Source: Armigeres subalbatus (Eukaryota > Arthropoda > Insecta > Diptera > Culicidae). From it: DNA of 64,000 nucleotides. The notes below the pieces were generated by a model. The model ran no database searches. It was not told the DNA's origin and saw only the letters and a list, made by a program, of their open reading frames with translations. The first letter of the stretch is position 1; each line of letters starts with the position of its first letter. A program made the position numbers and the translations under genes. Where the stretch lies: the NCBI RefSeq assembly GCF_024139115.2, contig NC_085141.1, positions 224,984,307 to 225,048,306 of the forward strand, in the 5' to 3' direction. Positions 31,714 to 42,948 of the stretch are shown one piece after another.

Positions 31714-32037
31714 GTTTCCCCACCTAATGACTATCAAATTGAGGAAGTTCTGGATTATCAAGCAGCTAAATACGAGAACATTAGAAATAAATTAAACATT
31801 ATTGATTGGCAAACAACTTTGAGGAATGAAGATAATATCGAAAATGCTGCTAATTTATTCTACAGTAAATTGTTCAAAATAATAAAAGAAGAAGTTCCAG
31901 TTAAAAGACGTAGACGCTCTTATATACAAAAGAACCAATCTGGTTCAATAGGCAAATAAAGAACTTAAAAATCGAAAGCAAAAAGCACATAGAAATCACA
32001 AAAAATTTAATAATTCAAGTAGTATGGAAAATTATTT

Positions 32038-32268
32038 CTCGGGTACTTATTCAAAAGGACGTATGTGATTTTGTAAACAAAGACTCAAACGTCGATTGAT
32101 CCTATCTGATAGCACTCCAACGCAAACCATCACCACAGACAGGTAGGGGAAGCCTTCGGCTACCTGTTGGTGGTGTTGGTTTGCGTGGGAGTGCCATCAG
32201 ATTGGACAAATCGACGTTTGAATCTTTGTTTACAAAATCACATACGTCCTTTTGAATAAGTACCCGAG
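32038..32268. mobile_element. 231-bp near-perfect hairpin MITE (TSD ATTT)
   Basis: The left arm starts CTCGGGTACTTATTCAAAAG, GACGTATGTGATTTTGTAAA, and is mirrored to the end (TTTACAAAATCACATACGTC, CTTTTGAATAAGTACCCGAG). The mirror extends ~105 bp to a centre with AGGGGAAGCCTTCGGCT. ATTT flanks it (32034-32037, 32269-32272). Removing element plus one ATTT restores the host RT reading (MENY to LNICD). Confidence 0.9.
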
Positions 32269-33151
32269 ATTTGAACATTTGCGATCAACTTAATACGGCT
32301 ATGCACACAGCATTTGATGAGTATAATGCAAAAACTGAAGCGGAAATTAAATCTTGTCCCAAAATATTTTTCCAATATGTAAACACCAAACTAAAGACTG
32401 ACAATTTTCCCTCAATAATGTACATAGACAGCAAAGTGGGTACTAATTCTGATGAGATTTGCAATTTGTTTGCTGAGTATTTCCGTGAAATTTACTCTGA
32501 ACACTCAGAGGATGACCGTGATCGCGCGTTTTTTATTTCTATCCTGAGTTCTCAAACGATATAAGCGTCGACCAAATTAATGTTCTTGACATCTTGGACG
32601 CGTTGTAACAAAGAGTACCGGTCCAGATGGTGTTCCCCCCGTATTTTTGAAAATTATGGCAGCTGAGCTCACTGCTCCTTTGTTTTGGCTTTTCAATATT
32701 CAGATTTTAATCTGGAGAATTTCCTAAACCGTGGAAAACTTCCTTTCTGGTGCCGATTTTCAAGTCTGGCAAAAAATCCGACATCCGCAATTACCGCGGA
32801 ATCGCTCTTCTCTCCACCATTCCAAAATTATTCGAAGCAATTGTCAATGAGAAAATATTCAACCAAATAAAAAATAGGATCACTACAAGGCAGCACGGAT
32901 TCTTTAAAGGTCGGTCGACAGCTACGAACTTACTGGAATTTGTGAATTATTCTCTTGAAGCCATGGACAGAAAAAATCACGTTAAAGTTTTATATACGGA
33001 TTTTAGTAAAGCGTTCGATAGACTCGATATACCAATGCTTTTCTTTAAACTGCAAAAAATGGGAATCCAGCCTGGACTCCTTAAATGGCTTGAAGCATAT
33101 CTGACCAGTCGCAATCAAATAGTTAGGTTCAAAGGAAAGCAATCTGTAGCT

Positions 33152-35225
33152 TATAGCACGCCTTAGCGGCTATGGGGTCTCTCGACCTTGAATCCGTAAA
33201 CGAGCGGCTTAAGCGCCACCTCAATCAACATTGAGGGCCGCCCGTCTGTTTTTGTGCCCGGCAAGAATCCAAACCTCAGGGCAGGTTTCTTGAAAGAATT
33301 CAGTGGATGAGAAACGCACTAGCAAACCCGAACGGTTATAAAGTACTTCCGTTCTTTTTCGGCGAGATGACCGTCCCACGCGTAAATTTACGATGGCTAG
33401 AGATCGTCGTTCGGTTAGTCACTGTAGCTCAAATTATCATCATTGGCAGAACCAACCTTCACAATTCTCCCTTCTCGCTTTAAGAACGGAAAAGGAGGGA
33501 CTGAGTTTCCCTAGCAGTCCAACTAGGAGTAAAAATCACAAAATACGACAAAAAACACTAACCGAACGACATCAAAAACCTTTAGTACCTAGACATTACA
33601 AACTCGTTGCATTTGATTGGAAAAAACATTTATTTTTGTAGGGCAAAACGGCAACGATTAACAAGCATGCTTTTATTTAAATTTACAAACTTATCCTAAG
33701 ATCATTTCACTTCCTCTTTTCCTTTCCTTTCTCTCTACTTTATCTTGTCTGTCTACTTCATGTGTGCGGTATTTATAATTTTAGCTAGCTTTCTTTTATG
33801 TGTGTGTGTGTCAATTCATTTACGCATGCGCATTTCTACTCACGGTACCGTGGATGTTTTCTGGTGCTCTGCTTTACCGACCTTTCTTGATGTGGCTCGC
33901 TGTCGAAATGGTATTGCGGCAACTCCACCAAGTGACCGCGAGGTTCGCGATCCGGCGAACGGACTGTTCGAGGATGGTTGGTCTTGCGGAGGAACGGCTA
34001 CCAACGCGTGTCGTTGGACGCTGCGGATCGCAATGGCGATCGATGGCTGCTACACAATAGCGGTCGGATGGCGGGGTTCGGACAACAACGATGGTCGAAC
34101 AATACAGCGTCTCGTGGAACGCGCCACCGAAGATGGCAACAAAATGGATTCCGTGGGCAGCCGGAATGACTGCTCGGCTACGGACGAAATGATTCGTTTT
34201 GAAGGTGGCCGGCGTGGCCAAGACGGACGCAATGGTGACGGTGCGGTCCTTTTCCGGTTCACGGACCAAAAGCCGCAACTCGGAGAGTTTTCAACGAGAG
34301 CGCGTGGATCGACGAAAACGGTGGCCGAGAGGGTTGGGCGATGCGGTCGATATCCAGAGGTCGGTAGAGGCGTCGGTTCGAATTTCGTTCTCAAAACTGG
34401 CAATAAGAAGCCGTCAAACGGCTGTTTGACGCGTATAAGCACACACATTTTGGAACACACATATTTCACAAATTACCTTCTAGGATACTCGCACAAAAAT
34501 TACTAACGAACCGCACAACACTCTTTAACTGGACTTTAGCCTAACGGAAAAGAATAAACGTAAAATCTAAAACACCAAAGACTTCTAATGTCGTTTAAAC
34601 ATACCACAACAGATTCACGATACTCGAGACTAAAAAACTCGCACTCCCGGATCTTTCCACGCTCTCGGTTGAAATGATCCAGTATGGTCCCAAATTGCCT
34701 CAGATAGGTCGTGAGGTTGTTCGAATCGTGTCCGGGGTTGTTGAACCTTCCCAAAAATCATCAACCTTCCTGGTCTAAATCTTTAGCCCTCATAAACCTA
34801 CGAATGAAACTGCCATCTCATTCCCTCATAACGTATCGGATCTGAAATTCTGAAAGGGTTCTCATCCTTCTGAACCCTCTTAATTCCCATACCCCTTGGT
34901 TTAGACGGTCGTGGAAGTTCACGAAGCGACCTGTGAAACTTTGGCGGTGTTCATCTTAGATGAACTTGAACGTTCATTCCTTGAATGAACGTTTACGTGG
35001 AACATTTAACATATATGCGTTGAGTGAACTTGTCAGGTGTCGAATTGGTATCAATATTTAATAGTTCATACAAAAAGATCTAATGAACACTGAACCATAA
35101 CTTGAATACAAGATTTACATAACAAGAACCAAAACAATTTAAATTAATTAATATCTATTTTATTCATTTACCCTAATTATCTATTATAGTTCCATTTACA
35201 TATTTACAATAGCCATCATGCTACA
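33152..35225. mobile_element. ~2.07-kb insertion, probable solo LTR (TSD AGCT)
   Basis: The insertion interrupts the RT frame between QSVA and IHTTSG. AGCT flanks it (33148-33151, 35226-35229), and the join without it is in frame. Ends TATAGCACG and CATGCTACA are imperfect inverted repeats; TGT...ACA is the usual LTR terminus, with the left G mutated to A. The middle (33880-34440) is GC-rich and holds overlapping ORFs on both strands (up to 253 codons) without a domain. There is no primer-binding site or pol gene. Alternatively it could be a non-autonomous DNA element. Confidence 0.6.
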
Positions 35226-36318
35226 AGCTATTCATACCACATCGGGAGTCCCGCAAGGCTCTCATTCAGGTCCGCTATTGTTTATTTTGTTTGTAAACGA
35301 CTTGTCTTTCATTCTAAAACATCTAAAAGTATTGATTTACGCTGACGATATGAAACTTTTTATTGAGATCAAAGACACTGAAGACATGAACAAATTCAAA
35401 CACGAGATCCAGATATTTCATAACTGGTGTATAAAAAGTTTGCTACAGCTCAATATAAAGAAATGCAACTTAATTACTATAAGCAGAAAACGAAATATTC
35501 CAAATATGACAATCACTTTAGGTAGCCAAAAGGTAACAGGATGTGATAGAGTTAGGGATCTTGGCATAATTATAGACTCTAAGCTTACGTTCATTGACCA
35601 TTATAATACTATTATACACAAAGCTAATAATATGTTAGGATTCATAAAAAGATTTGGCTACAACTTCCACGATCCATACACTATAAAAACATTATATATT
35701 GCTTATGTCAGATCGATACTTGAATATTGCAGCATAGTTTGGTCACCTTACACAGTCACGCATGACACAATAATTGAGTCGGTACAAAAGCAATTTTTAT
35801 TATATGCACTACGCAAGTTAGGGTGGACTCAATTACTTCCACTCCCGTTTTATAAAGCACGATGCATGCTAATTAGTATACAAACATTGAAGGAACGACG
35901 GGAATATGCGATGCTATCTTTCATTAATGATGTTATCTCGAACAAGGTCGACTCAGAGGCAACATTATCTAAATTAAATTTTTATATCCCACAAAGACCT
36001 TTGCGAAATCGAACTTTATTTGCCTGTAGTAGTCATCGTACAAACTATGCGAAATTAGGACCCATAAATCAAATGATGGCTGCTTATAATAAACATTGCA
36101 ATGCTATTGATTTCACTACATCTAAGACTAAATTGAAACAATACTTGCGTACTTAGTAAATGCTTCAGAACGTCGGCTCCATGCTCCAGTAAATGCTTGG
36201 TGTGTATAATTTTCATATCGGATAAAAGTGTTTAGTAATTTTAAGTAACGGAGAACTATATTATAAGATTAAATCTGTATCAAACGGTCTACAAACATGA
36301 TTGACGACAATAAACAAA

Positions 36319-36430
36319 ACGATTCCTGAAGGAACATCTGGATGAATTCCTGGAAGAATTTTCTGAGGAACTTCCGAAGGATTTCCTGGTGGAACATCTG
36401 AAAAGATTCCTGGAGGAACTTCCGGAGACA
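36319..36430 (+). repeat. 24-bp minisatellite, right part
   Basis: Continuation of the 31577-31713 array (ATTCCTGAAGGAACATCTGG, CTTCCGAAGGATTTCCTGG, TTCCTGGAGGAACTTCCGG). It is followed directly by the R1-clade element. Confidence 0.8.
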
Positions 36431-36490
36431 TAGAACGTATTTTCGTAAAACTCTCCGTGCACCAGTTCCAGCAAAGCTGTGAACAGCAAG

Positions 36491-36553
36491 CACCCCATGG
36501 GGGGTTTGAAGTGCCCGGCGTTTAAGCGTGCTGCAAAATCACAGTGCAGGTAA
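36491..36553 (+). pseudogene. 3' end of R1-clade ORF1 (gag-like)
   Basis: The frame GLKCPAFKRAAKSQCR ends with TAA at 36551-36553. A KCP followed by basic residues is the usual tail after the CCHC zinc knuckles of R1-type ORF1 proteins. It overlaps the first readable codons of ORF2 (from 36544). Everything upstream is missing. Confidence 0.5.
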
Positions 36554-39240
36554 CGCAGCTAAACCTGAACCACTGTGATGCAGCCCAGCAACTGCTGTGT
36601 CAGACAGTTGCTGAATGGGGGAAGTATATCGCCATCATAGCGGATCCTTACCGGGTACCTGCCAGGAACGGTAATTGGGTCACCGATGGGTCTAAAATGG
36701 CGGCGATATGGACAACGGGGAAATACCCAGTCCAAGAGTTGGTGTCTTCGACACACGAGGGCTTCGTCATTGCCAAAATCAACGGGGTCTTCTTCTGCAG
36801 CTGCTATGTGCCTCCTCGATGGTCGATCGAGCAGTTCGGTCGAATGCTAGATTGTTTGACGACTAAATTGATGGGTCGTAGGCCGGTGGTAATAGCGGGG
36901 GACTTTAGCGCTTGGGCCGTGGAATGGGGAAGCCGTTACACGAATCAACGGGGGCAGATGCTGCTGGAATCACTGGCCATGTTGGATGTGGACTTGGCTA
37001 ATGTCGGTACCAAAAGTACCTACAGCTGGAACGGGGCCGAGTCGATTATCGACGTTACGTTCTGGAGCCCTGGCCAAACGAGTAGTTCGAACTGGAGGGT
37101 AGATGATGGCTACACTCACAGCGACCACCTGGTGGTTCGCTACAGTATCGATTATACGACCAGCATTCAGCGGACGGAAGAAGGGGCGAGGCCTAGCCAT
37201 CATATGTGGAAGACATCATACTTCGACAACGAGGTGTTTAAGGAAGCGCTCCGCCGCGAGCACAATACTCTCGGTCTGAGCGGCGAGCAGCTGGTAACAA
37301 TACTCTCGCGTGCATGCGATGCCACCATGCCTAGGAAAGTCCACCCTAGGAATGGGAGGCCACCGGCTTACTGGTGGACTCAAGCAATTGCAAACCTGCG
37401 CCGCGCCTGCCTACAGGCAAGGAGGCGGATGCAGCGAGCACGCACAGAAGAGGAGCGTGTTGAACGACGGGTGGCGTTCGTGGCTGCTAGAGCCGCTCTG
37501 AAGACTGAGATTAGATCAAGTAAAAAAGCCTGCTTCGAGGGCCTGTGTCAAAGTGCCAACGCGAATCCATGGGGTGACGCCTATAGGGTCGTAATGGCTA
37601 AGACACGTGGGGCGATGGCCCCTACAGAGCGGTCTCCAGAGATGCTGGAGAGGATCATCGCGGGGCTCTTCCCACGTCACGACTCAAGTCCCTGGCCTTC
37701 CTTTGTGGAGCTGCCAGGGGCCAGGGTGGCCGACGAGGGAAGAGTAACTGTGGCGGAACTTGCGGGGATTGCACAGTCCCTTAGTGTAGGTAAGGCGCCA
37801 GGACCAAATGGTATTCCGAACCTGGCCATCAAAGCGGCCATTGCTGAGGCTCCCGAGTTGTTCAGATCTGTCATGCAGAGATGAAGCATGGAAAAGGCAG
37901 AGCTTGGTCCTATTGCCAAAGGCGGGAAAACCACCGGGGGATCCGTCGGCATATAGACCAATATGCCTGCTTGATATGGCGGGGAAGGTGCTCGAGAAGA
38001 TCATCCTCAACAGGTTGTTGATATGCACGGAGGGTGCGGATGGTCTATCGAGTAACCAGTTTGGCTTCCGAAAGGGTAAGTCGACCGTAGACGCTATCTT
38101 GTCGGTTACCAAATCCGCGGAGATAGCTATCCAGCGTAAGAGGAGGGGAGTTCGCTATTGTGCAGTAGTGACTCTCGACGTGAGGAATGCTTTCAATAGT
38201 GCCAGTTGGGCAGCTATTGCAGATGCGCTCCTGCGTCTTGGAATTCCCGAGTACCTGTACAATATTCTCGGAAGCTACTGGTATACGACACGTACTGGTA
38301 TACTGGTATGTATACCAGTACGTGTCGTATACCAGTACTGGTATACGACACGGAGGCGGGTCGGAAGTGCGTTGACATAACCTCAGGGGTTTCGCAAGGT
38401 TCCATACTGGGTCCGGTGTTATGGAACGTCATGTACGACGGTGTCTTGAGGTTGAAGTTCCCGGTGGGCGTGGTAATCGTCGGCTTCGCTGACGATATTA
38501 CGCTGGAGGTCTACGGCGAATCGATCGAAGAGGTGGAGTTGACTGCAGCCCACTCGATCGCAATTGTGGAGGAGTGGATGAGTTCCAGGAAGTTAGAACT
38601 TGTTGTTGTTGTTAACAACCGAAAGTTGGAGCAACAAGCGGTGATAAGGGCAGGCAACTGCACGGTCACCTCTGAACGCTCCATCAAACTCTTGGGGGTA
38701 ATGATCGGCGATAAGCTCACCTTTGGTAGCCACGTCAATTACGCCTGCAAGCGTGCCTCCACAGCTATAGTGGCATTGTCCCGGATGATGTCCAATAGCT
38801 CTGCGGTTTATGCCAGCAAGCGCAAGCTTCTGGCTAGCGTTGCTCTGTCCATACTGAGGTATGGGGGGCCAGCTTGAGGCACGGCCCTGCGTATTAACTG
38901 CTACAGAACGAAGTTAGAAAGTACGTATAGGCTCATGTGCCTAAGAGTTGCGAGCGCATACCGTACCGTGTCGCACGATGCACTTTGCGTCATCACCGGT
39001 ATGATGTAGGACTGTCAGGTTGGCCTCAATGGTCAAATGACAGCGTGCGTGGGACAGTTCTACTAAGGGTAGATGGACACATAGGTTGATACCGGAGATA
39101 GGTACGTGGGTCAAGAGGCGCCATGGGGAAATCACTTTCCACCTGACCCAGGTCCTTACAGGCCATGGTTGCTTCAGACAGTACCTACACCGGTTCGGAC
39201 ACTCGGCCTCGCCCGAGTGTCTTGGCGGCTTGGCGGCAAT
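36544..39240 (+). pseudogene. R1-clade ORF2: APE endonuclease, reverse transcriptase, C-terminal domain; decayed
   Basis: The first frame (36544-37884) has the endonuclease start VTQLNLNHCDAAQ, a motif IIADPYR where relatives usually have SEPYR, VVIAGDFSAW (115-124), STYSWNGAESIIDVTFW and the histidine motif SDH (193-195). It then has a basic helical linker and the RT start GKAPGPNGIPNLAIK. A frameshift with loss of a few codons near 37880 leads to KRQSLVLLPKAGKPPGDPSA, QFGFRKGKSTVDAI and motif A VTLDVRNAFNSASW. A second frameshift adjoins the palindrome at 38276, followed by DITSGVSQGSILGPVLW and the active-site motif FADD (near 38488). The ORF stops at 38875-38877. Remnants of the C-terminal domain (TQVLTGHGCFRQYLHRFG, SPECP) lie near 39130-39225. 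Confidence 0.9.
38276..38337. repeat. Palindrome with 28-bp arms inside the R1 RT region
   Basis: Arms 38276-38303 (TACTGGTATACGACACGTAC then TGGTATAC) and 38310-38337 are perfect reverse complements around a 6-bp loop. A third direct copy of TACTGGTATACGACAC follows at 38336 as the original coding sequence (LVYDTEAGRK). It looks like a template-switch (snap-back) event during reverse transcription or repair. Confidence 0.9.
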
Positions 39241-39759
39241 TGAAACGGTTTAGCCGGTCGGGATGCAGTCATGCCTCCCTCGTTTGCTGTTGGAGGTAAC
39301 CCCTAACCCCGCACTTCCTGGACAACCAAGGATGTCTGTTGAGCCGATTCCCCCTCCATTGCTTAGGAAGAAAAAAAACATGCACACACATACACACGAA
39401 CAGACAGACATGTGCTCAGCTCGTTGAGCTATAATACTATGAGTCTCAGAGGCTTCTATAAAAAGTTCGTTTTCGGAGTGAAATGATAGCCTTTCGGTAC
39501 AACTTAGTTGTACGGGAAAAGCAAAAAAAAGCAAGAAGTAAGTTTTGAATGATTGCGCTTTGAATAATATTGAGTGCTTTTCGTATCTCATAGTCTATTC
39601 ATATTGCGCCATTTTTTATATGATAAAGACTAACTTGAAGCCAATGCTCATACATTCAATTTTCTTTCTATACTTCAACAAGTAATCTGAATTAGCTATG
39701 ATATGCGAGATTCATTCAAGCTAATAAAAGTGTAAAGAGGGAAAATCAGGGCATAAGTA

Positions 39760-41001
39760 GCGTAGGATGGGGCAAGATGAGTCGCCTAAGACGGACCCTG
39801 AATGTCTCAAAACAGAAATATTTTAAATCAACTTTTCAACGTGGATCTATAAAAATAGCTCATAATATGTAAGTCAGGGTTATGAAATAACAAAAACTCC
39901 AAGATGGGCCACCTTTAAATTCTGCAATTAATATTATTTTTATTCCCAATATAAAATTACACACAGATAGATAGCTTTATTGTAAATGATTTTATTGAAT
40001 AAAAAAGGATTTTTAAGCTTTGGATGAAGAAATAGCTTTACATTTAAAAATGTCTGCAAATTCTTATGAAAACAAGTCGCCTGTGCATTGTTTTCTTAAA
40101 GACAAAAGTACACATTTTTTATAAACAAGTTAACATCGTTATGTCAAAACTAACATTAAAATAATTGAACCAGCAATGGGAAATATGTTTTGAATACGAT
40201 CTATGCCCTTCAGTACACACTTAGCTCATTTTACAGTATTCGGTAAATTTTACCGAAATCTCAACCGCTGAACTGTTCGGTAAATTAATTTACAGATTTT
40301 TTGTAATTTTTTCCATTGCTCAACTGTCAAAATCACCGAAAATCAGTAAAATAATTTACCGAACAGTTCAGCGGTTGAGATTTCGGTAAAATTTTACCGA
40401 AGTCGGCGATTTATTTTAAGTGTGTACATAATTAATTTTTTTTACCGGGATCTCAACAATTTATTGAACGTGTTTTTGCCGAGTTTTCAGTCAAAATTGC
40501 TGAAAATCAGCAAATAATTTGCCGAAAACCAGCAAACAAACGCCATTTTTGCCGGGATATCAGTTTTTAATTTTGCTGGGCAAACGACTGTGCCCCATTT
40601 GCCCCATTTGTAAGTTCATGTTAGAATGTCTAATTTTCGATTAAATTTATTAATTTCATCGCAACTAGTACAACATCTACATCTACAGTACCTACATTAC
40701 TTATGAGAAAGTATCATAACTTATAATACTTTCATTATGTTACTAAAACTGTTTAATTTTAACTTGGCTCGACGAGATTACACGTTTTATAGAAAGGGTG
40801 TTTCGCATAAGAAACAATGTGGAAAAATATTTTACCTTGCCATACTCTACCAAAATGAAAATTTATCCTCAAATCGAGTGACAATAAAGTAGAACCAAAT
40901 TATTCATCCTACAAAGTCATAATCTCCACATTAAAATGTACACGATGCTCAAAAACGGCCCGCCCATCTTACCCCGTGACCCATCTTGCCCCGCATAACC
41001 C
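39760..41001. mobile_element. TA-flanked TIR element (GGGGCAAGATG ends)
   Basis: The left end GCGTAGGATGGGGCAAGATG and the right end CATCTTGCCCCGCATAACCC are inverted repeats after TA (39758-39759, 41002-41003). Related words (GTGCCCCATTTGCCCCATTT, CATCTTACCCCGTGACCC) occur inside. It holds no transposase and carries the MITE at 40216-40424. Confidence 0.7.
40216..40424. mobile_element. Palindromic MITE nested in the 39760-41001 element
   Basis: Ends CACACTTA and TAAGTGTG are bordered by TA (40214-40215, 40425-40426). Inner arms CGGTAAATTTTACCGAAATC, TCAACCGCTGAACTGTTCGG and their mirror (CCGAACAGTTCAGCGGTTGA) are almost perfect. The sequence just after (to about 40590) contains more CCGGGAT and CAGCAAA words of the same style. 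Confidence 0.8.
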
Positions 41002-41091
41002 TACATCATTCTTGCATAAAACTTTAGGTAAATCGGAGCTAAAATGTGAATGTACTTATTAAACACTAAGAGATAATCTAATCGTGAGATT

Positions 41092-41175
41092 CGATTTTGG
41101 CACAGAAAATATTCAACTGCCTTATAAGCAGGAGGTCGTGGGTTCAATTCCAGGCTTGCCCTTTCCTACTTTGTA
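41092..41175 (+). pseudogene. tRNA-related SINE head (not Feilai)
   Basis: GCAGGAGGTCGTGGGTTCAA then TTCCAGGC gives a pol III B-box (GGTTCAATTCC) in a T-arm-like context. The A-box region is weak. The downstream body (to about 41290) is anonymous and may be the SINE body. Confidence 0.45.
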
Positions 41176-41289
41176 TTTCTATCTTAGTTCTTTATGTGTT
41201 TCACGTTCTACCAAAACGTTTCCTACTGTTATATAACCTTCCACACAATCCCAAAACCTCCCGTGGCACCTATGAAAGGCCGTAGAGTT

Positions 41290-42948
41290 CTCTGCATCTT
41301 TCTTAAGTAGGTGTCCAGGATAGATCTCGACTATTGTAGGGTGCATTGCTTCCATCTAAGAGATAGTGATTAGTCCCAAATCAATATCTGTGGTAACGGA
41401 TGAAAGTGATGCTACTCTCATACAATAGTCTTGGCTTGTACCACCTACGAATTTGTGCGAATTGCTCAATGCTAATGCTAGAAAATATTCAACATAACAA
41501 CACTAATGTATATTTTTTACAATTTAAAAAAAATATAGTTGTAGTTGTCTATTTGAACTTTGGAAGAAATCACAGATTATTAAGATTTTTTGCCCTAAAA
41601 ACGCAGATGGTTTCCAGAAAATATGTGGCAATCATCCCCCCCTCAGATAAACAATGCATGTAAACGTAATGTTAGAATGTAAATCAGGTCCACTATTGAT
41701 TAGAGTTTTTATTACATTTATTGGAAGTCTGCTGTCGGCACGCTCCATATTGAGCAATTTCTGACATTATTCGTTCAAGCAGGTGAAGCTTTTAGTTTTT
41801 CCAAATATAGATTATATATCCGTCGAAAATATGATTGGAAACTAACGATATCGTTTACCGTGCAAGATGTAATTCATGCATCATTGACCGAACATGTTCG
41901 TTTATTTCCAAACTGCGAAAAACATCCTCGAAAACTTCGAAAAGTCAATCCCCACGCAATACTGTGCCATAGAACTACGGTATATACCTACACTATAGTG
42001 TACCGCTCAGCAATAAAAAAATCTAAATCTTTCCACCTAGTGGTGTTTTCACCTTCCTCGTCAAAATCTATATCTAAAATTTCAGTTTAGTAAAATGGAC
42101 ATAACTTTACAGTGCATTCACCGGTTGAGCCCTTTTCAATAGTAAACGATGGCACAAGATGTATATATCGTCGAATTCCAATTAGGGAGCAAATCGGTTA
42201 AAGATAAGTACATACAAAGTTGGTGAGTTCTTTTAATACCATACATACGGACTGAGTTGATTGATAAATAACTCTTGGACCTACAGGCATCTAATCAAAA
42301 ATAATTTTTCAGTGATCCTACAGCCTTTACGAGCGACGTACGAGAAAGAAAAAAATATGATATGTATCAGCCATTATAAACATAAACATTTCGTCTGATG
42401 ATGGTTGTTTCGAGATGGGGAGAAATTTATACACATAGCCATATCGAAAACGTTTCTCTTTCCATATTTAAAACACCCACTGCACTGGTAGCAAATTCCT
42501 CAGACAACAAGGGTAAAAGAGACGCGATGGCGCCATGGTTTTTATTCGAAACTGTCTGTGCGATTATGTTTTCCACATTTCAAAGGAAAAAAATATTGCT
42601 CTGTTCTGTCCTTGGATGTTTGTCTATCTCGTGTACGTAAAGGCCATAGATCCACTTTCGATAGGGGGGCCTGGGACCCAATCGAACAATAATGTCTCTA
42701 AAAACTTAGCTAGCGTATCATCGAATTTCGTAGGTGACTCAACTCCATACTATTTTGTCTGATAGTAGCATCAACACTTTTACTTATCTCAGAAAACGGA
42801 TTGGCAATCCTATACCTTTGCACACAAGGCTAACCGGAGACCTTGACCCTAGGCATTGTGCATCAATGTTATCCAACAAGATAAAACTTCATGCAATGCA
42901 TTTTTTGCAATGCAATAGGACAGCCCCATATAAAGGAGTGGCCAAAAC
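41290..42948. other. Unassigned spacer with a weak LINE 3' fragment
   Basis: No gene seen. Around 42600-42690 (minus orientation) GTACGTAAAGGCCATAGATC, CCACTTTCGATAGGG and GGGACCCAAT resemble, weakly, the inverted R1-type 3' UTR at 62330-62400. The rest is AT-rich, with ORFs under 90 codons. Confidence 0.35.

Larger units (their letters stand above)
31720..36156 (+). pseudogene. Non-LTR reverse transcriptase ORF, split by two insertions and frameshifts
   Basis: Segments read in order: the linker (NLFYSKLFKIIKEEVP, then after a frameshift IWFNRQIKELKNRKQK); across the MITE, NNSSSMENY joins NICDQLNTAMH. Then follow the RT start KSTGPDGVPPVF and the region IFKSGKKSDIRNYRGIALLS. Next come motif A YTDFSKAFDRLD (near 32995-33030) and VRFKGKQSVA, where the LTR insertion begins. 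After it come IHTTSGVPQGSHSGPLLF (motif B, about 35230), the active-site motif YADD (near 35338) and a C-terminal ~200-residue region with YVRSILEYCSIVWSP. The last 309 residues are still open. The family is a jockey/CR1-like non-LTR clade; I cannot be more precise. Confidence 0.85.
31714..36318 (+). mobile_element. Non-LTR retrotransposon copy, 5'-truncated, inserted in the 24-bp minisatellite
   Basis: The 24-bp minisatellite stops at 31713 and resumes at 36319, with ACGAT on both sides (31709-31713, 36319-36323). The 3' end is an AATAAACAAA-type A-rich terminus. The element starts inside the linker before the RT, so it is 5' truncated, as is usual for target-primed reverse transcription. 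It later received two insertions: a MITE (32038-32268) and a ~2.07-kb LTR-like element (33152-35225). Without these it is about 2.3 kb. Confidence 0.85.
36431..39533 (+). mobile_element. R1-clade non-LTR retrotransposon copy, 5'-truncated
   Basis: Contains the last codons of ORF1, a decayed ORF2 and a 3' UTR. The 3' UTR starts after about 39250 and ends with GACATGTGCTCAGCTCGTTG, AGCTATAATACTATGAGTCT, TTCTATAAAAAGTTCGTTTT and an A-rich tail (GCAAAAAAAAGCAAG). The same 3' UTR type appears as fragments at 60990-61134, 62320-62965 and, weakly, 42600-42690. The 5' boundary is set by the end of the minisatellite and is approximate. No TSD was found. Confidence 0.8.

Noticed and set aside
31434..31727. 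97-codon ORF with an LPEEFL-type repeat
   Set aside because: Translation of a SINE remnant joined to the 24-bp minisatellite.
33745..34506. 253-codon ORF inside the LTR-like insertion
   Set aside because: Region is GC-rich on both strands with overlapping ORFs in several frames; low-quality protein composition and no domain, so a gene call is not supported.
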